From Saccharibacillus brassicae (GTDB lineage: Bacteria; Bacillota; Bacilli; Paenibacillales; Paenibacillaceae), in contig NZ_CP041217.1 of assembly GCF_006542275.1 (NCBI RefSeq), forward strand, positions 5,086,501-5,150,500: a DNA stretch of 64,000 nt, read 5' to 3'. Numbering within the stretch: position 1 is the first letter of the stretch; each line of letters begins with the position of its first letter. The position numbers and the translations under genes are program-made. Below are positions 52,731 to 61,178 of the stretch, one piece after another. The notes under the pieces were generated by a model that did no database searches, was not told the origin of the DNA, and saw only the letters and a list, made by a program, of their open reading frames with translations.

Positions 52731-55190
52731 TCAATCCCCGCCCTGCTCCTTCATCTCCGTCCGCTTGAAGTCGGTCCGCTGCGGGGAGTAGGGCTGGATC
52801 GGCACGTTCATCATGGAGATGGGAACTTCCACATGCTGGCCGGTCTGGATGCCGTAAGGCGTGTCCATGCGGTTGACCCTGAGCAGGTCGTCGACGCTCA
52901 GGTTGTACTGCTCGGCGATGTAGCCGAGCGTCTCGCCGCTTGCGACGAGATGCGGCTTGCGCAGCTTCTCGATCCGGCAGGCGGACTGCTTGAACGTCGG
53001 CTGCTTGGACAGCGGATCGACGAAGTCCGCCGTCAGGTCGTTCGCGGCCTGATTGCTTTCCCAGCTGCCGAAATGGAACGGCACGAACAGCAGGCCGCGC
53101 TGCACGGCGTCGCCGATCTTCGCCGGCACTTCGATCCAGCCGCGCGGCGAGACGACGCGCACGACTTCGCCTTCGATCAGATCAAGCTCGCGGGCGTCGT
53201 CGGTATGGATCTCCACGTAGCCGTGCGGAGCGGCGGCTTGCAGATACGGCGAGCGGCCCGTTTTGGTACGGGTATGCCAATGCCAGACGAGGCGGCCCGT
53301 CGTCAGCCACATCGGGAAATCGCCGCCGGGCTGTTCGGACGGCGGGTTGTAGCGGGTCGCATGCAGAATCGCGCGCCCGTTCGGCTGCTTCGCTTCATAT
53401 TCGACCCGGGTCAACGCGCGCCCGGTGAACTGATCTTTCGTATAGCTCTGCGCGTATTCCGGCCGCGTCGGAAACTTCAAGTCTTCGTACAGCCGCGCCG
53501 TGCCTTCCGGCTTCTGCGCCGTCGTCGGCCAGCGCAGGCCGTTGTGACGCTCCAGCTTCGCGTACGTCATGCCCGTCATGTCGCACGGGCGTCCCGCCGA
53601 GACGGTCTTCCATTCTTCGAACGCTTCTTCCGGCGTACAGTAGCCGATGAGCGGCTGTCCGTCTTGGTCGCGGAAATCCATACGCCGCGCGAAATCGAGC
53701 AGGATGTCGAGATCGGTCCGCACGCCTTCCGGCGGGTCGACCGCTTTGCGCAGCAGATTGATGCGCCGGTCGGCGTTCTCCATCGTGCCTTCTTTTTCGC
53801 CCCACATGGCGGCGGGCAGCACGACGTCCGCGACTTTGGACGTCTCCGTCAGGAAATGGTCCTGCATAATAACGAACACTTTTTCGAGTGCCGCCCGGGC
53901 CCGCTTGCGGTTGGGCAGAGAAACGAGCGGATTGGTGCCGATATTCCAGAACACGTCGATCTGATCCTGTTCGATCATCTCCAGCTGTTCTTCGATCCCT
54001 TTCTCGGGACCGGCCGGCAGATTCATCGGATCGACGTTCCACAGCCGGCCCATATCGTCTAGATGCTGCGGATTCATCGGATTGCGGTTGGCCGGATACG
54101 TGCCGACGCCGCCCGCGGTGCGGTTCGCCGACGAACTCGGCTGTCCGGCCATATGCAGCGGTCCGGAGCCGGGACGGCCGATCAGGCCGCGGGTCAGATG
54201 CAGATTGTTGATCGCCACGCAGGCGGTCGTCGCGTCCGCGCTCTGGAAAGCACCCTGCAGCGTCGTCGTGACGAGCGAAGGCGTCTCCGACAGGATGCGG
54301 CCCGCTTCGAGCAGCGTATCGACCGGAATGCCCGTCACTTCGGACGTTCGCTCCGGCGTCCATTCGCTAAGCGCGCCGGACATGTCCTCGAAGCCGATCG
54401 TATGCGCGGCGATAAACGCTTCGTCGGCCGCGCCGTTATCGAGCATGATCCGCAGCAGCCCGTTCAGCAGCGGCACGTTGGTGCCCGGACGAAGCTGCAG
54501 ATGCAGGTCCGCGCCGCGCACGGTCAGCGTGCGGCGCGGATCGACGGCGATGATGAACGGCTTGCCGGTACGCGCTTTGCGGTCCATGATGCGCTCGTGC
54601 AGCACGGTGCCGGTCTCGGCGACGTTATGCCCGAACAGCATCAGCGTGTCGGTCTCGTCCACGTCGTCGTAGGAAGCGGGCGTGCCGTCCGCGCCGAACG
54701 ATTGCAGCAGGCAGAATTCCGTCGTGGCCGTGCACAGCCGCGTATTGGCGTCGAGCAGATGCGTGCCGATGCCGGCCCGGCCGATTTTGGCAATCGTATA
54801 GTAGTCTTCGAGGAACGCCTGCCCCGTCGAATAGATCGCGACGCTGTTCGGCCCTTTTTCCGCGATCGCGCTTTGCATTTTCCGCACAATCAGGTTCATC
54901 GCTTCGTCCCACGACGCCGGCACCAGTTCCCCGAACTCGTTGCGGATCAGCGGGGAGAGCAGACGGTCGGGGCTTGCGTTGGCCTGCCATTGATGCTCGC
55001 CTTTGGGGCCGAGGCGTCCGCGGTTGATCGAATGGCTGCCGTTGCCGCGGATGCCGACGATCTGCTCGTCTTTGACCGCGATCTCGCAGCCGCAGCCGAC
55101 GGAGCAGAGATTGCACGTGCTGTACACCCAGCGATCCACTTCGCCCTGACTGTACACGTTCATGTCGATGCGTTCTTTTTGCCAGCTCAT
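52731..55190 (-). CDS. Nitrate-reductase-type molybdopterin oxidoreductase with C-terminal LysM domain
   Basis: 819 aa. The N-terminus has C26-x2-C29-x3-C33 (plus C35), as for a [4Fe-4S] site, but the usual fourth Cys is Gly61 (RGRLGPKG). DANTRLCTATTE provides the Cys expected to ligate molybdenum, as in NasC/NapA-type enzymes, and GADGTPASYDDVDETDTLML matches that group. The molybdopterin-dinucleotide-binding domain runs to about residue 740. The last 75 residues contain a LysM domain (SGETLGYIAEQYNLSVDDLL), which is most unusual for this enzyme class. No signal peptide or Tat motif is seen. The small partner gene upstream overlaps it. Confidence 0.88.
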   Translation of the reverse strand: MSWQKERIDMNVYSQGEVDRWVYSTCNLCSVGCGCEIAVKDEQIVGIRGNGSHSINRGRLGPKGEHQWQANASPDRLLSPLIRNEFGELVPASWDEAMNLIVRKMQSAIAEKGPNSVAIYSTGQAFLEDYYTIAKIGRAGIGTHLLDANTRLCTATTEFCLLQSFGADGTPASYDDVDETDTLMLFGHNVAETGTVLHERIMDRKARTGKPFIIAVDPRRTLTVRGADLHLQLRPGTNVPLLNGLLRIMLDNGAADEAFIAAHTIGFEDMSGALSEWTPERTSEVTGIPVDTLLEAGRILSETPSLVTTTLQGAFQSADATTACVAINNLHLTRGLIGRPGSGPLHMAGQPSSSANRTAGGVGTYPANRNPMNPQHLDDMGRLWNVDPMNLPAGPEKGIEEQLEMIEQDQIDVFWNIGTNPLVSLPNRKRARAALEKVFVIMQDHFLTETSKVADVVLPAAMWGEKEGTMENADRRINLLRKAVDPPEGVRTDLDILLDFARRMDFRDQDGQPLIGYCTPEEAFEEWKTVSAGRPCDMTGMTYAKLERHNGLRWPTTAQKPEGTARLYEDLKFPTRPEYAQSYTKDQFTGRALTRVEYEAKQPNGRAILHATRYNPPSEQPGGDFPMWLTTGRLVWHWHTRTKTGRSPYLQAAAPHGYVEIHTDDARELDLIEGEVVRVVSPRGWIEVPAKIGDAVQRGLLFVPFHFGSWESNQAANDLTADFVDPLSKQPTFKQSACRIEKLRKPHLVASGETLGYIAEQYNLSVDDLLRVNRMDTPYGIQTGQHVEVPISMMNVPIQPYSPQRTDFKRTEMKEQGGD

Positions 55191-55627
55191 CGGGAACCTC
55201 CGGTCTGCGGCTGCGGTTGATAAAGCGCCGGGATAACGAACTTGATGTTCGCCGCGCCGTAGATCCGCTCCATTTCCGCCGCCGCTTTTTTTAGAGTGCT
55301 TTTCATGCCGGGAAAACGGTTCTCAAGCTTCGCCGCTTCCTCCGAGTCTTCGTGATCCATCCAATCCACCGCGCGGAGCCAGGCCCGGAACGTCGATTCG
55401 ACGATCTCGTCGTTCAGGTAGATGACGGAGCAGTCCGTTTTGAACGTATCGAGTTCCGCGTCGCCGCCTTTGAGTAGGGGCAGCATACGCTCGAACGCCC
55501 CGCGTTCTTCTTCCAGCGACGTACGGAACAAATCGACGAGAGGATGCGACATTCCTTCCGTCTCGCCCAGCACCGAGATGACTTCGGCCTGGACGTTTGC
55601 AAAAAGATCATGCAGCTTATCGCTCAT
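55187..55627 (-). CDS. Hypothetical partner of the molybdoenzyme, 146 aa
   Basis: Start ATG 55627 with AAGGAGG upstream on the minus strand; the stop overlaps the molybdoenzyme start by 4 bp. All-helical, acidic protein (MSDKLHDLFANVQAEVISVL at the start, WLRAVDWMDHEDSEEAAKLE in the middle). No Cys cluster (one Cys). It may be a chaperone or assembly factor, comparable in position to the DUF1641 partners (YjgD/YrhD) of B. subtilis formate-dehydrogenase-like proteins, although I cannot confirm that it belongs to that family. Confidence 0.75.
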   Translation of the reverse strand: MSDKLHDLFANVQAEVISVLGETEGMSHPLVDLFRTSLEEERGAFERMLPLLKGGDAELDTFKTDCSVIYLNDEIVESTFRAWLRAVDWMDHEDSEEAAKLENRFPGMKSTLKKAAAEMERIYGAANIKFVIPALYQPQPQTGGSR

Positions 55628-55802
55628 AAGATCCTCCTTGGCGCGTGATGTTTGGGTACAGGTTTACATACCCTTTTTGGAGAAGGATAACACGGACAGC
55701 GACGGACCTTGACAGTGGAAAAACAAACGCACAAACTGGAAAAAGATCTGTGCAGCCCGATCCAATCCGATGAAGCGGCTGCACGGCGAGGGAGGCGTAC
55801 CG

Positions 55803-56441
55803 ATGCATATATCCAAGCCTGTATCCGGACAGGGCAGCGAACAGCGAAGCGAACAGACGGAAAAAGAAAAAGCGGCCGCCGGACTGCTCTACGACAACAA
55901 CAACGACCCGCAGCTCGTGCGCGAGCGCAATTTGTGCAAATCGCTTTGTTTCGAGCACAACCAGCTTAATCCGCTGCGGCTGGCCGAGCGGGAAGCGAAG
56001 ATCCGCCAGATCGTGGCCCGCGCCGACGGGGCGTTCGTGATCGAACAGCCTTTTTACTGCGACCTCGGCTACAATATCGAGTTCGGACAGAACTTTTTTG
56101 CCAATCATAATCTGATCATCCTCGACGCGGCCAAAGTCATCTTCGGCGACAACGTCTTTATCGCGCCGAACTGCGGCTTCTACGCGGCGGGCCATCCGCT
56201 CGACGTCGAGCAGCGCAACCTTGGGTTGGAGTATGCGTACCCGATCACGGTGGAAGACAACGTCTGGATCGGCGGCAGCGTCGTCGTTCTGCCCGGCGTG
56301 ACAATCGGGGCCGGCAGCGTGATCGGCGCGGGCAGCGTCGTCAACCGGGACGTCCCGCCGGGCGTCGTCGCCGCAGGCAACCCGTGCCGGGTCATCCGCG
56401 AGATTACGGAAGCGGACCGAGGCCGATACAAGCGAGCCTGA
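55803..56441 (+). CDS. Sugar O-acetyltransferase (maltose acetyltransferase type)
   Basis: 212 aa from ATG 55803 (GGAGG 7 nt upstream; the ATG at 55770 lacks a site). The Maa domain LLYDNNNDPQLVRERNLCKS precedes a left-handed hexapeptide beta helix with GYNIEFGQNFFANHNLIILD, the catalytic His in AAGHPLDVEQRN, and GGSVVVLPGVTIGAGSVIGA. It transfers acetyl groups from acetyl-CoA to sugars such as maltose or glucose. The N-terminal 25 residues (Ser/Gln/Glu-rich) are extra compared with typical members. Confidence 0.93.
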   Translation: MHISKPVSGQGSEQRSEQTEKEKAAAGLLYDNNNDPQLVRERNLCKSLCFEHNQLNPLRLAEREAKIRQIVARADGAFVIEQPFYCDLGYNIEFGQNFFANHNLIILDAAKVIFGDNVFIAPNCGFYAAGHPLDVEQRNLGLEYAYPITVEDNVWIGGSVVVLPGVTIGAGSVIGAGSVVNRDVPPGVVAAGNPCRVIREITEADRGRYKRA

Positions 56442-56530
56442 CGAAACGGCATTTTCTCGTTCAAAGGGCTGCTGTGCGGGTTAATGGACAGTAAGGAACG
56501 GATCAGACTGGCCAAAAAGGAGGAAATCCG

Positions 56531-56698
56531 ATGCGAAAAAGATGGAGTATGCTGTTTGCGGTCGGTGTGCTGTCGGTCGTTATGGGCTGCGGGGCCGACA
56601 ACGGAGACGACGACATGGACAGCAATATGGAGAACCACGATATGAACGACATGGATGACAACAACGATACGGATGACAATAACGACGGTAACGACTGA
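56531..56698 (+). CDS. Tiny acidic lipoprotein, 55 aa
   Basis: ATG 56531 after AAAAAGGAGG; stop TGA 56698. The signal peptide MRKRWSMLFAVGVLSVVMG leads to lipobox Cys20 (VMGC). The remaining 35 residues are almost only Asp, Asn, Met and Glu (repeats of NDMDDNND-type). After processing it would be an acidic, Asp/Asn-rich peptide on the outer membrane face, perhaps binding cations such as calcium. No family is recognised. It is followed 12 bp later by the yjbR-type gene. Confidence 0.75.
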   Translation: MRKRWSMLFAVGVLSVVMGCGADNGDDDMDSNMENHDMNDMDDNNDTDDNNDGND

Positions 56699-56710
56699 CG
56701 GAGGACTATC

Positions 56711-57067
56711 ATGCACAAGCAGGAACTGATCGACCGCTGCCTGGAACTTCCGGGCGCGTACGAAGACTACCCGTTCGACGAGAGCTGGACGGTGATGCGC
56801 CACGGCGGCAACAAAAAATCGTTCGCCCTCATCTACGAGCGGGAAGGCCATCTGTGCGCAAATCTCAAATGCGATCCGATGCGGGCCGCCATGCTGCGCG
56901 ACCTGCACGAGGAGATCCGGCCCGGCTACCATATGAACAAAGAACATTGGAACACCGTCATTGCGGACGGCGCGCTTGGCGAAGAAGACATTCTGGATCT
57001 TGTCCGCCACAGCTTCGAGCTGACCCGTCCCAAAATTCGGGGCAAGCGGCAGCCGGCGGATTTTTGA
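56711..57067 (+). CDS. MmcQ/YjbR-family DNA-binding protein
   Basis: 118 aa, ATG 56711 after ACGGAGGAC. Family signature: LPGAYEDYPFDESWTVMRHG, FALIYEREGHLCANLKCDP, GYHMNKEHWNTV and the C-terminal LVRHSFELTRPKIR. YjbR/CyaY-like fold, function poorly known. Single domain, complete at normal length. Confidence 0.9.
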   Translation: MHKQELIDRCLELPGAYEDYPFDESWTVMRHGGNKKSFALIYEREGHLCANLKCDPMRAAMLRDLHEEIRPGYHMNKEHWNTVIADGALGEEDILDLVRHSFELTRPKIRGKRQPADF

Positions 57068-57192
57068 ATTTTATTTGAATCTTGTTTGAACCCCGCTTAA
57101 AACTTGTCTGCCCCCGTGCCCCAAACGCAAACTGGCTCTTTTACGGCGCTCGCTTTATTTATATACTGATATTCAAAAAGGAGCGACGCCTT

Positions 57193-57783
57193 ATGGAGAT
57201 TACGCCGGTTGCGCTGGTCGGGAAGCGGGCCCGAATTCAGCCGATGGAGGAGCGGCACGCGGAAGCGTTGTTCGAAGCGGGCCGCGACCCGTCGATCTGG
57301 ACGTATATGCCGATGTCTATCCGTTCTCCGGAACAGATGCGGGAGCTGGTGCGCCAAGCGCTTGCGGCCAAAAAAGACGGCAGCGAGTTCCCTTATGTCA
57401 TCGTTGATCGGGAGTCGGGAAAGGTCGTGGGTAGCACGCGGTTTCTGGCTATTTCGCGGCCCAACCGCAGTCTGGAAATCGGCTGGACATGGCTGTCTCC
57501 GGCTGTCTGGCGGACAAGCGTGAATACGGAATGCAAATTTCTGCTGCTGCGGCACGCGTTCGAGACGCTGGGCGCGATCCGCGTGCAGATCAAGACGGAT
57601 CGCCGCAATCTGCGGTCCCAACAGGCAATCGAACGTCTCGGCGCGACAAAAGAAGGCGTGCTGCGCAAACATGTCATCCTGCATGACGGGTATGTGCGGG
57701 ATTCGGTGTTTTACGCTATTTTGGACGAAGAATGGGCAGCGGTGAAAAGCGGGTTGGAGCTTAAACTGGCGTCCGTCGATTAG
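57193..57783 (+). CDS. GNAT acetyltransferase, RimJ/RimL-like
   Basis: 196 aa from ATG 57193 after AAAAAGGAGCG. RimJ/RimL-type landmarks: ARIQPMEERHAEALFEAGRD, GSTRFLAISRPNRSLEIGWT (20 residues), the acetyl-CoA region and DRRNLRSQQAIERLGATKEG followed by VLRKHVILHDGYVRDSVFYA (20 residues). It may acetylate a ribosomal protein N-terminus, a peptide or an antibiotic. Followed by a strong bidirectional terminator. Confidence 0.9.
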   Translation: MEITPVALVGKRARIQPMEERHAEALFEAGRDPSIWTYMPMSIRSPEQMRELVRQALAAKKDGSEFPYVIVDRESGKVVGSTRFLAISRPNRSLEIGWTWLSPAVWRTSVNTECKFLLLRHAFETLGAIRVQIKTDRRNLRSQQAIERLGATKEGVLRKHVILHDGYVRDSVFYAILDEEWAAVKSGLELKLASVD

Positions 57784-57882
57784 CGACCGTCCCGTTTAAG
57801 CGCAGGCGCAATCTGCGATTCGGGTCGGTCTGGGCTTTCGGACTTTGATCTTTAAAATTTTGGTTTTTAAAATAGAGCACGC

Positions 57883-57918
57883 AAAAAACGGCCCTCCTGT
57901 TGGAGGGCCGTTTTTTTA
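57883..57918. terminator. Bidirectional terminator
   Basis: ACGGCCCTCC / GGAGGGCCGT, 10-bp perfect stem, TGTT loop, A run left and T run right. It separates the GNAT gene and the leftward DHA2 pump. Confidence 0.92.
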
Positions 57919-57955
57919 TAGTGCCGAGAACTCGAAAGTCCGAAAGGCAGGACGC

Positions 57956-59440
57956 TTAGACTTCCGCCGTCTTTCTCTTGTCTCCATGCACGACGACCGT
58001 CTCTTCCGTGCCGCGCTTCACGTTCTTGATGAAGAACGAGAGGAGCAGGCCGACGACGCCGATGCCGACGATGACGACGTAAGCGTCGTTGATGCCGGAG
58101 ATCTGCGCCTGAACGGCGATCTGCGACGGATCGGTGCCGCTCTGCATCAGGTCGGCCGCATGGCTTTTCGCGCGGTCGGACATGACCGTCACGAGCAGCG
58201 AGGTGCCGATCGCGCCGGCAACCTGGCGGGTCGTGTTGCTGATCGCCGTGCCGTGCGCGTTCAGGCGTGGCGGCAGCTGGTTGAGGCCGGCCGTCTGAAG
58301 CGGCATCATCATGAACGCCATGCCGATCCGGCGGGCGGTGGACATGAGGACCAGATAGTTATAGCTGGTCGTGTCGGTCAGGTTGATAAAGCCGAGCGTC
58401 GTGGCGATGACGATCGCCATGCCGATAATCGTCAGCCATTTGGCGCCGAACTTGTCGAACAGCCGTCCGGTGATCGGCATGAGCAGGCCCATAAGCAGCG
58501 CACCCGGCAGCAGAAGCAGACCGGATTCAATCGCCGTATAGCCGCGGGCGCTTTGCAGATACAGCGGCAGCAGCATCATGTCCGCGTACATGATCATCGT
58601 GACCGCGATGCTGATCACGATCGTCAGCGAGAACATGTTGAATTTGAACGCGCGCAGGTCGAGCAGCGGCGTCTTCATCTTGAGCTGGCGCACAGAGAAG
58701 GCGACCAGTCCGATTAAGCCGACAGCGATCATGATCAGCACTTCGGCGCTGGACCAGCCGAGGCTGCCTGCGCGGCTGAAGCCGTACAGCAGCGCGCCGA
58801 AGCCGATCGTGGACAGAACCACGCTCAAGGCGTCGAACTTGACGTTGACGCGTTCGCCGACGTTGCGCAGATAGATGAAGCCAAGCACGATGACGATGAC
58901 GGCCAGCGGAATCATGGCGTAGAACATCGTTTCCCACGAGTAGTGTTCCAGCGTGTAACCGGCAAGCGTCGGTCCGATCGCCGGAGCGACGATAATGGCC
59001 AGACCGACGAGGCCCATGGCCGATCCGCGTTTCTCGGGCGGGAACAGGGCCAGGATGACGTTCATCAGCAGCGGCATGATGATGCCGGCGCCGGCGGCCT
59101 GGATCAACCGTCCGGTCAGCAGCATCGGGAAGTCGCCGGCGAGCGCCGACACGACCGTGCCGACGAGGAAGATCATCATGGAAGCCTGGAACAGCTGACG
59201 CGTCGAGAACTTCTGCATCAGGTAGGCGGTGATCGGAATCAGCACGCCGTTAACGAGCAGATAGCCGGTCGTCAGCCACTGCGCCGTCGCGGCCGTAATG
59301 TCGAAGTCTTTCATCAGCTCCGGTGTGGCGACGCTCATCAGCGTCTGGTTCAGGGTCGCCAGGAAGGCACCCAGAATCATGATGAACATGATCGGTCCTC
59401 GTTTGGCCGATCCGGTGTTGATGGTAGGGGTACTGCTCAA
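57956..59440 (-). CDS. DHA2-family MFS drug efflux pump (LmrB/EmrB type)
   Basis: 494 aa, TTG start at 59440 with GGAG 5 nt upstream on the minus strand. Fourteen helices; antiporter motif C and family segments: IMILGAFLATLNQTLMSVAT, GRLIQAAGAGIIMPLLMNVI, PPEKRGSAMGL and APAIGPTLAGY. It exports drugs by proton antiport. A TetR gene is transcribed divergently, with a palindromic operator between them. Confidence 0.92.
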   Translation of the reverse strand: MSSTPTINTGSAKRGPIMFIMILGAFLATLNQTLMSVATPELMKDFDITAATAQWLTTGYLLVNGVLIPITAYLMQKFSTRQLFQASMMIFLVGTVVSALAGDFPMLLTGRLIQAAGAGIIMPLLMNVILALFPPEKRGSAMGLVGLAIIVAPAIGPTLAGYTLEHYSWETMFYAMIPLAVIVIVLGFIYLRNVGERVNVKFDALSVVLSTIGFGALLYGFSRAGSLGWSSAEVLIMIAVGLIGLVAFSVRQLKMKTPLLDLRAFKFNMFSLTIVISIAVTMIMYADMMLLPLYLQSARGYTAIESGLLLLPGALLMGLLMPITGRLFDKFGAKWLTIIGMAIVIATTLGFINLTDTTSYNYLVLMSTARRIGMAFMMMPLQTAGLNQLPPRLNAHGTAISNTTRQVAGAIGTSLLVTVMSDRAKSHAADLMQSGTDPSQIAVQAQISGINDAYVVIVGIGVVGLLLSFFIKNVKRGTEETVVVHGDKRKTAEV

Positions 59441-59484
59441 TTTTTCTCCGTCCTCTCATTCTGGGCTAGACTTTTTTTACAACG

Positions 59485-59571
59485 TGTCGGATAATCGACA
59501 TTGCATAAACCAGATTATAGTCAAGGACGGACCCTTCTTACAAGCTACACTTTTTTCGTAAATGTCGATTA
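59485..59571. promoter_or_regulatory. DHA2 pump promoter with TetR operator sites
   Basis: On the minus strand -35 TTGTAA (59543-59538), 18-bp spacer and -10 TATAAT (59519-59514). The palindrome TGTCG-N6-CGACA (59485-59500) lies just downstream of the -10 box. The 11-mers TAATCGACATT (59492-59502) and AATGTCGATTA (59561-59571) are exact inverted copies flanking the promoter. Confidence 0.7.
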
Positions 59572-59666
59572 GTTTGCACAAGTCCGCCAGAATGTTGTTT
59601 AAAATTTGAATAATATACACAAGTTCGTGATGTGTAAATAAAAACATATGAAAAGGAAGCGCAACC

Positions 59667-60251
59667 ATGACCGAACCGAAGAGCGAATCGAAACAGAAAC
59701 GGATCGACCCCCGAGTGCTGCGCACCCGCCAACTGCTGAAGGATGCCCTGATCGAACTCATGCAGGAAATGGACGTGGACAAGATTACCGTCAACCGGAT
59801 CGCGGAGCGGGCGACGATCAACCGGGTCACCTTTTACCTCCATTACAAGGATATTCACGACATGCTGGAGACGATGGCTGACGAAATGGCGCGGGACGTG
59901 GAGCGCGTCATGACGCGCACGATCGAACAGCACCGCAGCGGCACGAACGAGATGATGCTGCTCGGCCTGCTCGAACATATCGCGGCCAACGCCGACTTTT
60001 ACAAAGTGATTCTCGGAGCGCGCAAAGCCCCGATTTTTCACGAGCGGCTGCTCAACGTCTTCGTCAGCAAGATCACGGCGGGAATCCGGGACATGCCGGT
60101 CAAGAACAGTCAGGTCCAGCCGGACGTTGCGGTCTGGTTCGGTTCCGCCGCCCTGATCGGCACGATCGGAGGCTGGCTGCGCAGCGATATGCCGTATACG
60201 CCGTCGTTTATGGCCAAGCAGTTCGCGCTGCTGTTTCGAATCAATTCGTAA
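59667..60251 (+). CDS. TetR/AcrR-family repressor
   Basis: 194 aa, ATG 59667 after AAAGGAAG. N-terminal helix-turn-helix (KITVNRIAERATINRVTFYL with HYKDIHDM). The C-terminal domain (TetR_C_7/DhaS-like) is hydrophobic and ligand-binding. Divergent from the DHA2 pump gene, with which it shares an operator region, so it is the likely repressor of that pump and responds to a drug-like ligand. Confidence 0.92.
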   Translation: MTEPKSESKQKRIDPRVLRTRQLLKDALIELMQEMDVDKITVNRIAERATINRVTFYLHYKDIHDMLETMADEMARDVERVMTRTIEQHRSGTNEMMLLGLLEHIAANADFYKVILGARKAPIFHERLLNVFVSKITAGIRDMPVKNSQVQPDVAVWFGSAALIGTIGGWLRSDMPYTPSFMAKQFALLFRINS

Positions 60252-60269
60252 CGAAGAGGAGACAGGAAC

Positions 60270-61064
60270 ATGAACAAGAACATGGATTTGCACAAAATCA
60301 ATTCGTTGACCAAATACCCGAGTATTTTGACGTATCATCAGCTGGGCGAGAAAGGGCGGTTGAACGAGGCGCTGACCGAACCGGCCGGATTCGGCGCGGC
60401 GGAGCACTTGTACGTCTACGAGAAGGTCGATGGGGAAAACTCCAGAATTATTCTGCTGAGCCAACCGTCGGGCGAAATCGATTACCTGATCGGATCAAGA
60501 GAAGAATTGTTGTACGCCAAAGGAGACCGGGTCGGCAATCCCTACGGCAATATCGCGGAATTTCTGCGGCCGGTCGCCGAACGGATCATCGCCGGGCTGG
60601 CGCAGTCCGATCCCCGTGAATGGGCGCTGACCGTGCTGTATCAGGAATCGTACGGCGGCAAGACCAAAGCGTCCAGACACTATTCGGATAACAAAACGCA
60701 AAACTACCGGGTATTCGACGTCTTTTCGCTGGACCGGGAACAACTGGACGCCATGCTGGCGCTGCCCCAGGAGCAAATCGCAAGCTGGCGTGACCGCGGG
60801 AATCAACCTTTTTACGACGAAACTGCCAAAAAAAATCTGACCGACCTTCTTAATCTACAGACGGCGCCGCTGCTGGATCAGATCGACCGCAGTGAATTCC
60901 CGGTGTCTTTTGCCGATACGTTTGCTTATATGCAAAGATTCGAACAGACGCAGGTCGGTATGGAAGTCGCCGGGAGAGCGGAAGGGCTTATCGTGCGGAC
61001 CGTCGATCGCAGTTGGATTCGCAAGATCCGGTTCGAAGATTACGAGCGGACGTTTAGAAAATAA
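60270..61064 (+). CDS. RNA-ligase-family nucleotidyltransferase
   Basis: 264 aa, ATG 60270 after AAGAGGAGAC. Motif I K-x-D-G-x-x-x-R (YEKVDGENSRI, Lys as AMP acceptor), motif III-like YRVFDVF, motif IV EGLIVRT and motif V KIRFEDYE follow in order at the usual spacing. This is the ligase/adenylyltransferase fold of T4 Rnl2/DRB0094-type RNA ligases, but without an extra domain. It follows tetR by 18 bp, so co-transcription is possible. Role unknown; RNA repair or tRNA healing is plausible. Confidence 0.85.
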   Translation: MNKNMDLHKINSLTKYPSILTYHQLGEKGRLNEALTEPAGFGAAEHLYVYEKVDGENSRIILLSQPSGEIDYLIGSREELLYAKGDRVGNPYGNIAEFLRPVAERIIAGLAQSDPREWALTVLYQESYGGKTKASRHYSDNKTQNYRVFDVFSLDREQLDAMLALPQEQIASWRDRGNQPFYDETAKKNLTDLLNLQTAPLLDQIDRSEFPVSFADTFAYMQRFEQTQVGMEVAGRAEGLIVRTVDRSWIRKIRFEDYERTFRK

Positions 61065-61065
61065 T

Positions 61066-61096
61066 ACTTGTGAAAAAAGTGCTTGGAATCACAAGT
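61066..61096. promoter_or_regulatory. Inverted repeat ACTTGTGA-N15-TCACAAGT upstream of the RIC gene
   Basis: An exact 8-bp inverted repeat with a 15-nt gap, 83 bp upstream of the iron-sulfur repair gene and 2 nt after the ligase stop. It could be a repressor or stress-regulator site, or an RNA hairpin. Confidence 0.45.
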
Positions 61097-61178
61097 CCGC
61101 TTCCCGCACCCGCCTATACTGAAGAAGAAATCGACGCCGGATCTCGGCATTCATCTTCATATACGGGAGGAAACGATC

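Noticed and set aside
61069-61093. Crp/Fnr site upstream of the RIC gene (TGTGA...TCACA)
   Set aside because: The half-sites are 15 nt apart instead of 4-6, so it does not fit Crp or Fnr; kept only as an inverted repeat.
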